This document shows, in pieces, positions 61,981-64,000 of a stretch of DNA of 64,000 bases. The stretch spans positions 186,001 to 250,000 of the forward strand of contig NZ_SJJR01000007.1 of assembly GCF_004331455.1 (NCBI RefSeq), written 5' to 3'. Position 1 is the first letter of the stretch; every line of letters starts with the position of its first letter. This stretch comes from Micromonospora zingiberis (GTDB lineage: Bacteria; Actinomycetota; Actinomycetes; Mycobacteriales; Micromonosporaceae). The position numbers were made by a program, and so were the translations under genes. The notes under the pieces were generated by a model, which worked only from the letters and a program-made list of their open reading frames with translations, was not told the origin of the DNA and did no database searches.

Positions 61981-64000
61981 CTACAGCAGTTTGTCGAGGG
62001 TGATGGGGAGATTGCGGACCCGGATGCCGGTGGCGTTGTATATGGCGTTGCCGACTGCGGCGGCCGAGCCGACGGTGCCGAGTTCTCCGACACCGCGGGC
62101 GCCGAGGTTGTTGATGACGGGGTCGGGTCTGTCGAGCCAGTGGACATCGAGGTCGGGAATGTCGGCGTTGACGGGGACCATGTAGTCGGCCATGTTGCTG
62201 GCGGCCAGCCGCCCGGTGTCGAGTTCGAGGGGGTTGTCCTCCAGCAACGCGTGACCGATGCCGAAGATGACGCCTCCGACGATTTGGCTGCGGGTGGCCT
62301 GGGCGTTCACGACCCGGCCGATGTCCACGACTGTGGTGAAGCGGGTCACCCGGGGCTCCCCGGTGTACCGGTTGACCCTGACCTCGCAGAAGTGCGCGCC
62401 GAAACTGTGGTACCGGTACTGGGTGGCCTCCGGGCCGGGCTGAGCCGTCACGGTGGCCTCGACGTTGCGGCGGCCGACCGTGGTGAGCAGGCGGCCGAAG
62501 GACATCGAGCGTCCCTTCCCGTGTAGCTTGCCCTTCTCGTAGGTCAGGTCCTCGCGGTTCGCACCGTGCCAGGGCGACCGCGGGCTCGTGATCGCGACCG
62601 TGACGAGTTCGGCGATCGCGGCATTGGCGGCGGATTCGACCGCCGGCACGGTAGTGGACGTGCCGGCCGACGCCACCGATGGTGCGCCCGGCGGCAGGGC
62701 GGTGTCACCGAGTTCGGGTGTCACCCGGCGCAGCGGGATGCCCAGCTCATGAGCCCCGGTGATCGCCAGCATGGTCAACGCCCCGGTGCCCGTGTCAGCG
62801 GTCGCGGAGGAGACCACGGCGGTGTCGTCGTCGAACAGTTGGACCCGCGCCTGGATTGGTTCCGGCCTGCGGCTGCCCGGATAGATGGCGGTGGCCATCC
62901 CCATCCCGACCAGCCAATGCCCGTCGACCCGGCTGCGGGGCTCGGCTCGGCGGGCCGACCAGCCGAAGCGTCGTGCGCCGACGCGGTAGCACTCGTCGAG
63001 ATGCTTACTCGACCACCGCAGACCCGTTCCGGGTACAGCAGTGGCGTAGTTGCGCAGCCGTAGCTCGACCGGGTCGATACCCGTGGCGATGGCGAGTTCG
63101 TCCATCGCGGTCTCCAGCGCGAAGGATCCGGGAGCCTCGGTGGGTGCGCGCATGGCGCAGGTCGGTGGTACGTCGAGCATGACGTGCCGCTGATCGATGG
63201 ACAGGTTGGGGGTTTTGTACAGCACTGCCGAGGTGTCCACGGCCGGCTGCATGTGTCGGTAGCCGACGAACGGCATCGACGCGTCGGTCACATGACTGAC
63301 CGCGTTGAGGACCCCGTCACGGGAGGCGCCCAGCTTGATGGTCTGGTCGATCGCACTGCGGTGGCCGACCACGGTGAACACCTGCTCCCGGGCCAGGACC
63401 AGCCTGACCGGGCGGTTCAGCTGGCGGGCCGCGGCTGCGGCCAGGGCGGCGTCGTACCACGGCATCACCCGGCTGCCGAAACCGCCGCCGACGTACGGGC
63501 TGATCAGCCGCACCGCCGTCGGCGGCACGCCGAGCCGGCCGGCTGCCGCCATGGCGCCGAGGTGGGGCAACTGCGCGCCGCTGTACAGCGTCAGTTGGGT
63601 GCGGTCGCTGTTCCACTCCGCGAGGACGGCATGGGGTTCCATCGCGACGGCGTGCTGCATCGGCTGATGGAAGGTCGCCTCCACGACGACGTCGCTCGCG
63701 GCCAGCGCCGCCTCGATCGAGTCGACGCCCGGGGCGAGGACCGTGGCGCTCGGCGGGGGTTGGCCGGGCGGCCCGGCGGCCGGTACGCGGGGCTCGTCGG
63801 CGAGCGACGTACGCGGCTGCTGCTCATCGTAGGTCGTGGTGATCAGCCCTGCCGCGTCACGCGCCTGCCGGGAGCTCTCGGCGACGACCATGGCGATGAT
63901 CTGCCCCCGGAAACGGACCTGGGTGTCCTCCAGGGGTGCGTAGTTCTCACCGATGCCGGGCATCGGCCGCAGCCCGAGTTTGTTGAACGGGCTGTACACG
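61981..64000 (-). CDS. Molybdenum hydroxylase large subunit, xanthine-dehydrogenase type (N-terminus outside window)
   Basis: At least 672 residues of the molybdopterin-cytosine-dinucleotide subunit (CoxL/XdhB-type). Landmarks are VRFRGQIIAMVVAES, PYVGGGFGSRVMPWYDAA, CAMRAPTEAPGSFALETAMDELA, VASAGTSTTV and the C-terminal catalytic-glutamate motif LGARGVGELGTVG. The 5' end runs off the right edge; the 2Fe-2S and FAD subunits would be expected beyond it. It hydroxylates aromatic heterocycles or aldehydes. Confidence 0.9.
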   Translation of the reverse strand, partial: VYSPFNKLGLRPMPGIGENYAPLEDTQVRFRGQIIAMVVAESSRQARDAAGLITTTYDEQQPRTSLADEPRVPAAGPPGQPPPSATVLAPGVDSIEAALAASDVVVEATFHQPMQHAVAMEPHAVLAEWNSDRTQLTLYSGAQLPHLGAMAAAGRLGVPPTAVRLISPYVGGGFGSRVMPWYDAALAAAAARQLNRPVRLVLAREQVFTVVGHRSAIDQTIKLGASRDGVLNAVSHVTDASMPFVGYRHMQPAVDTSAVLYKTPNLSIDQRHVMLDVPPTCAMRAPTEAPGSFALETAMDELAIATGIDPVELRLRNYATAVPGTGLRWSSKHLDECYRVGARRFGWSARRAEPRSRVDGHWLVGMGMATAIYPGSRRPEPIQARVQLFDDDTAVVSSATADTGTGALTMLAITGAHELGIPLRRVTPELGDTALPPGAPSVASAGTSTTVPAVESAANAAIAELVTVAITSPRSPWHGANREDLTYEKGKLHGKGRSMSFGRLLTTVGRRNVEATVTAQPGPEATQYRYHSFGAHFCEVRVNRYTGEPRVTRFTTVVDIGRVVNAQATRSQIVGGVIFGIGHALLEDNPLELDTGRLAASNMADYMVPVNADIPDLDVHWLDRPDPVINNLGARGVGELGTVGSAAAVGNAIYNATGIRVRNLPITLDKLL

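Noticed and set aside
1..64000. CRISPR arrays, tRNA or rRNA genes
   Set aside because: No regularly spaced direct repeats with unique spacers and no cloverleaf or rRNA-like stretches were noticed; the only tandem repeats are coding repeats.

Overview
The window is high-GC DNA with GTG and TTG starts, ATGA/GTGA overlaps between genes, SARP/NB-ARC/TPR and ECF-sigma regulators and an ALF-repeat secreted toxin. This fits a filamentous actinomycete, most likely Streptomyces or Micromonosporaceae. That assignment is inferred from style and gene content; no rRNA or marker gene is present. I saw no tRNA, rRNA or CRISPR array.

Bases 1-20850 form one coherent catabolic island for a nitrogenous (amine-like) compound. 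It holds a polyamine-type ABC importer (two permeases, ATPase, and a separate lipoprotein receptor), two phosphotriesterase-like proteins (one with most metal ligands lost), an aldehyde dehydrogenase, a class V aminotransferase-fold enzyme, a sarcosine-oxidase-like flavoenzyme and a copper amine oxidase. It continues with an isochorismatase-like hydrolase, a DUF861 cupin, a FadR/FCD-type GntR regulator, a Rieske oxygenase with its phthalate-dioxygenase-type reductase, a glutamine-synthetase-like ligase, two DUF1989 (urea-amidolyase-associated) proteins and an allophanate hydrolase. Palindromic sites built on TTGGATCCAA lie in front of four transcription units and beside the GntR gene, so the island looks like one regulon. 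The likely logic is import, oxidative or gamma-glutamyl processing of amines, and final release of ammonia and CO2 through allophanate. The substrate is unknown.

Bases 21-32 kb hold a DUF5134 membrane protein, a decayed OYE-type flavoprotein gene, a secreted protein, and a 1211-residue ALF-repeat/coiled-coil polymorphic toxin with an overlapping candidate immunity gene. An SDR/HxlR divergent pair, a degenerate adenylate kinase, a broken nucleotidyltransferase and a lipoprotein follow. Bases 32-37.5 kb hold a NACHT-type P-loop NTPase with FGL-repeat membrane blocks, an ECF sigma factor with its membrane partner, and a beta-propeller glycosidase-like protein.

Bases 37.9-41.5 kb encode one secreted 1169-residue protein that joins a PI-PLC-type domain, a carbohydrate-binding module and a GH9 cellulase domain. 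From 41.5 to 56.6 kb the region is a patchwork of small regulatory and metabolic genes mixed with debris: ISL3 and IS1380 transposase fragments, a 291-bp element with 23-bp perfect terminal inverted repeats, smaller IS-end-like sequences, and broken SDR, response-regulator and nuclease genes. Bases 56.6-64 kb carry a SARP-type regulator divergent from a secreted NucA/NucB-like protein, a DUF6624 protein and the C-terminal part of a molybdenum hydroxylase large subunit that runs off the window.
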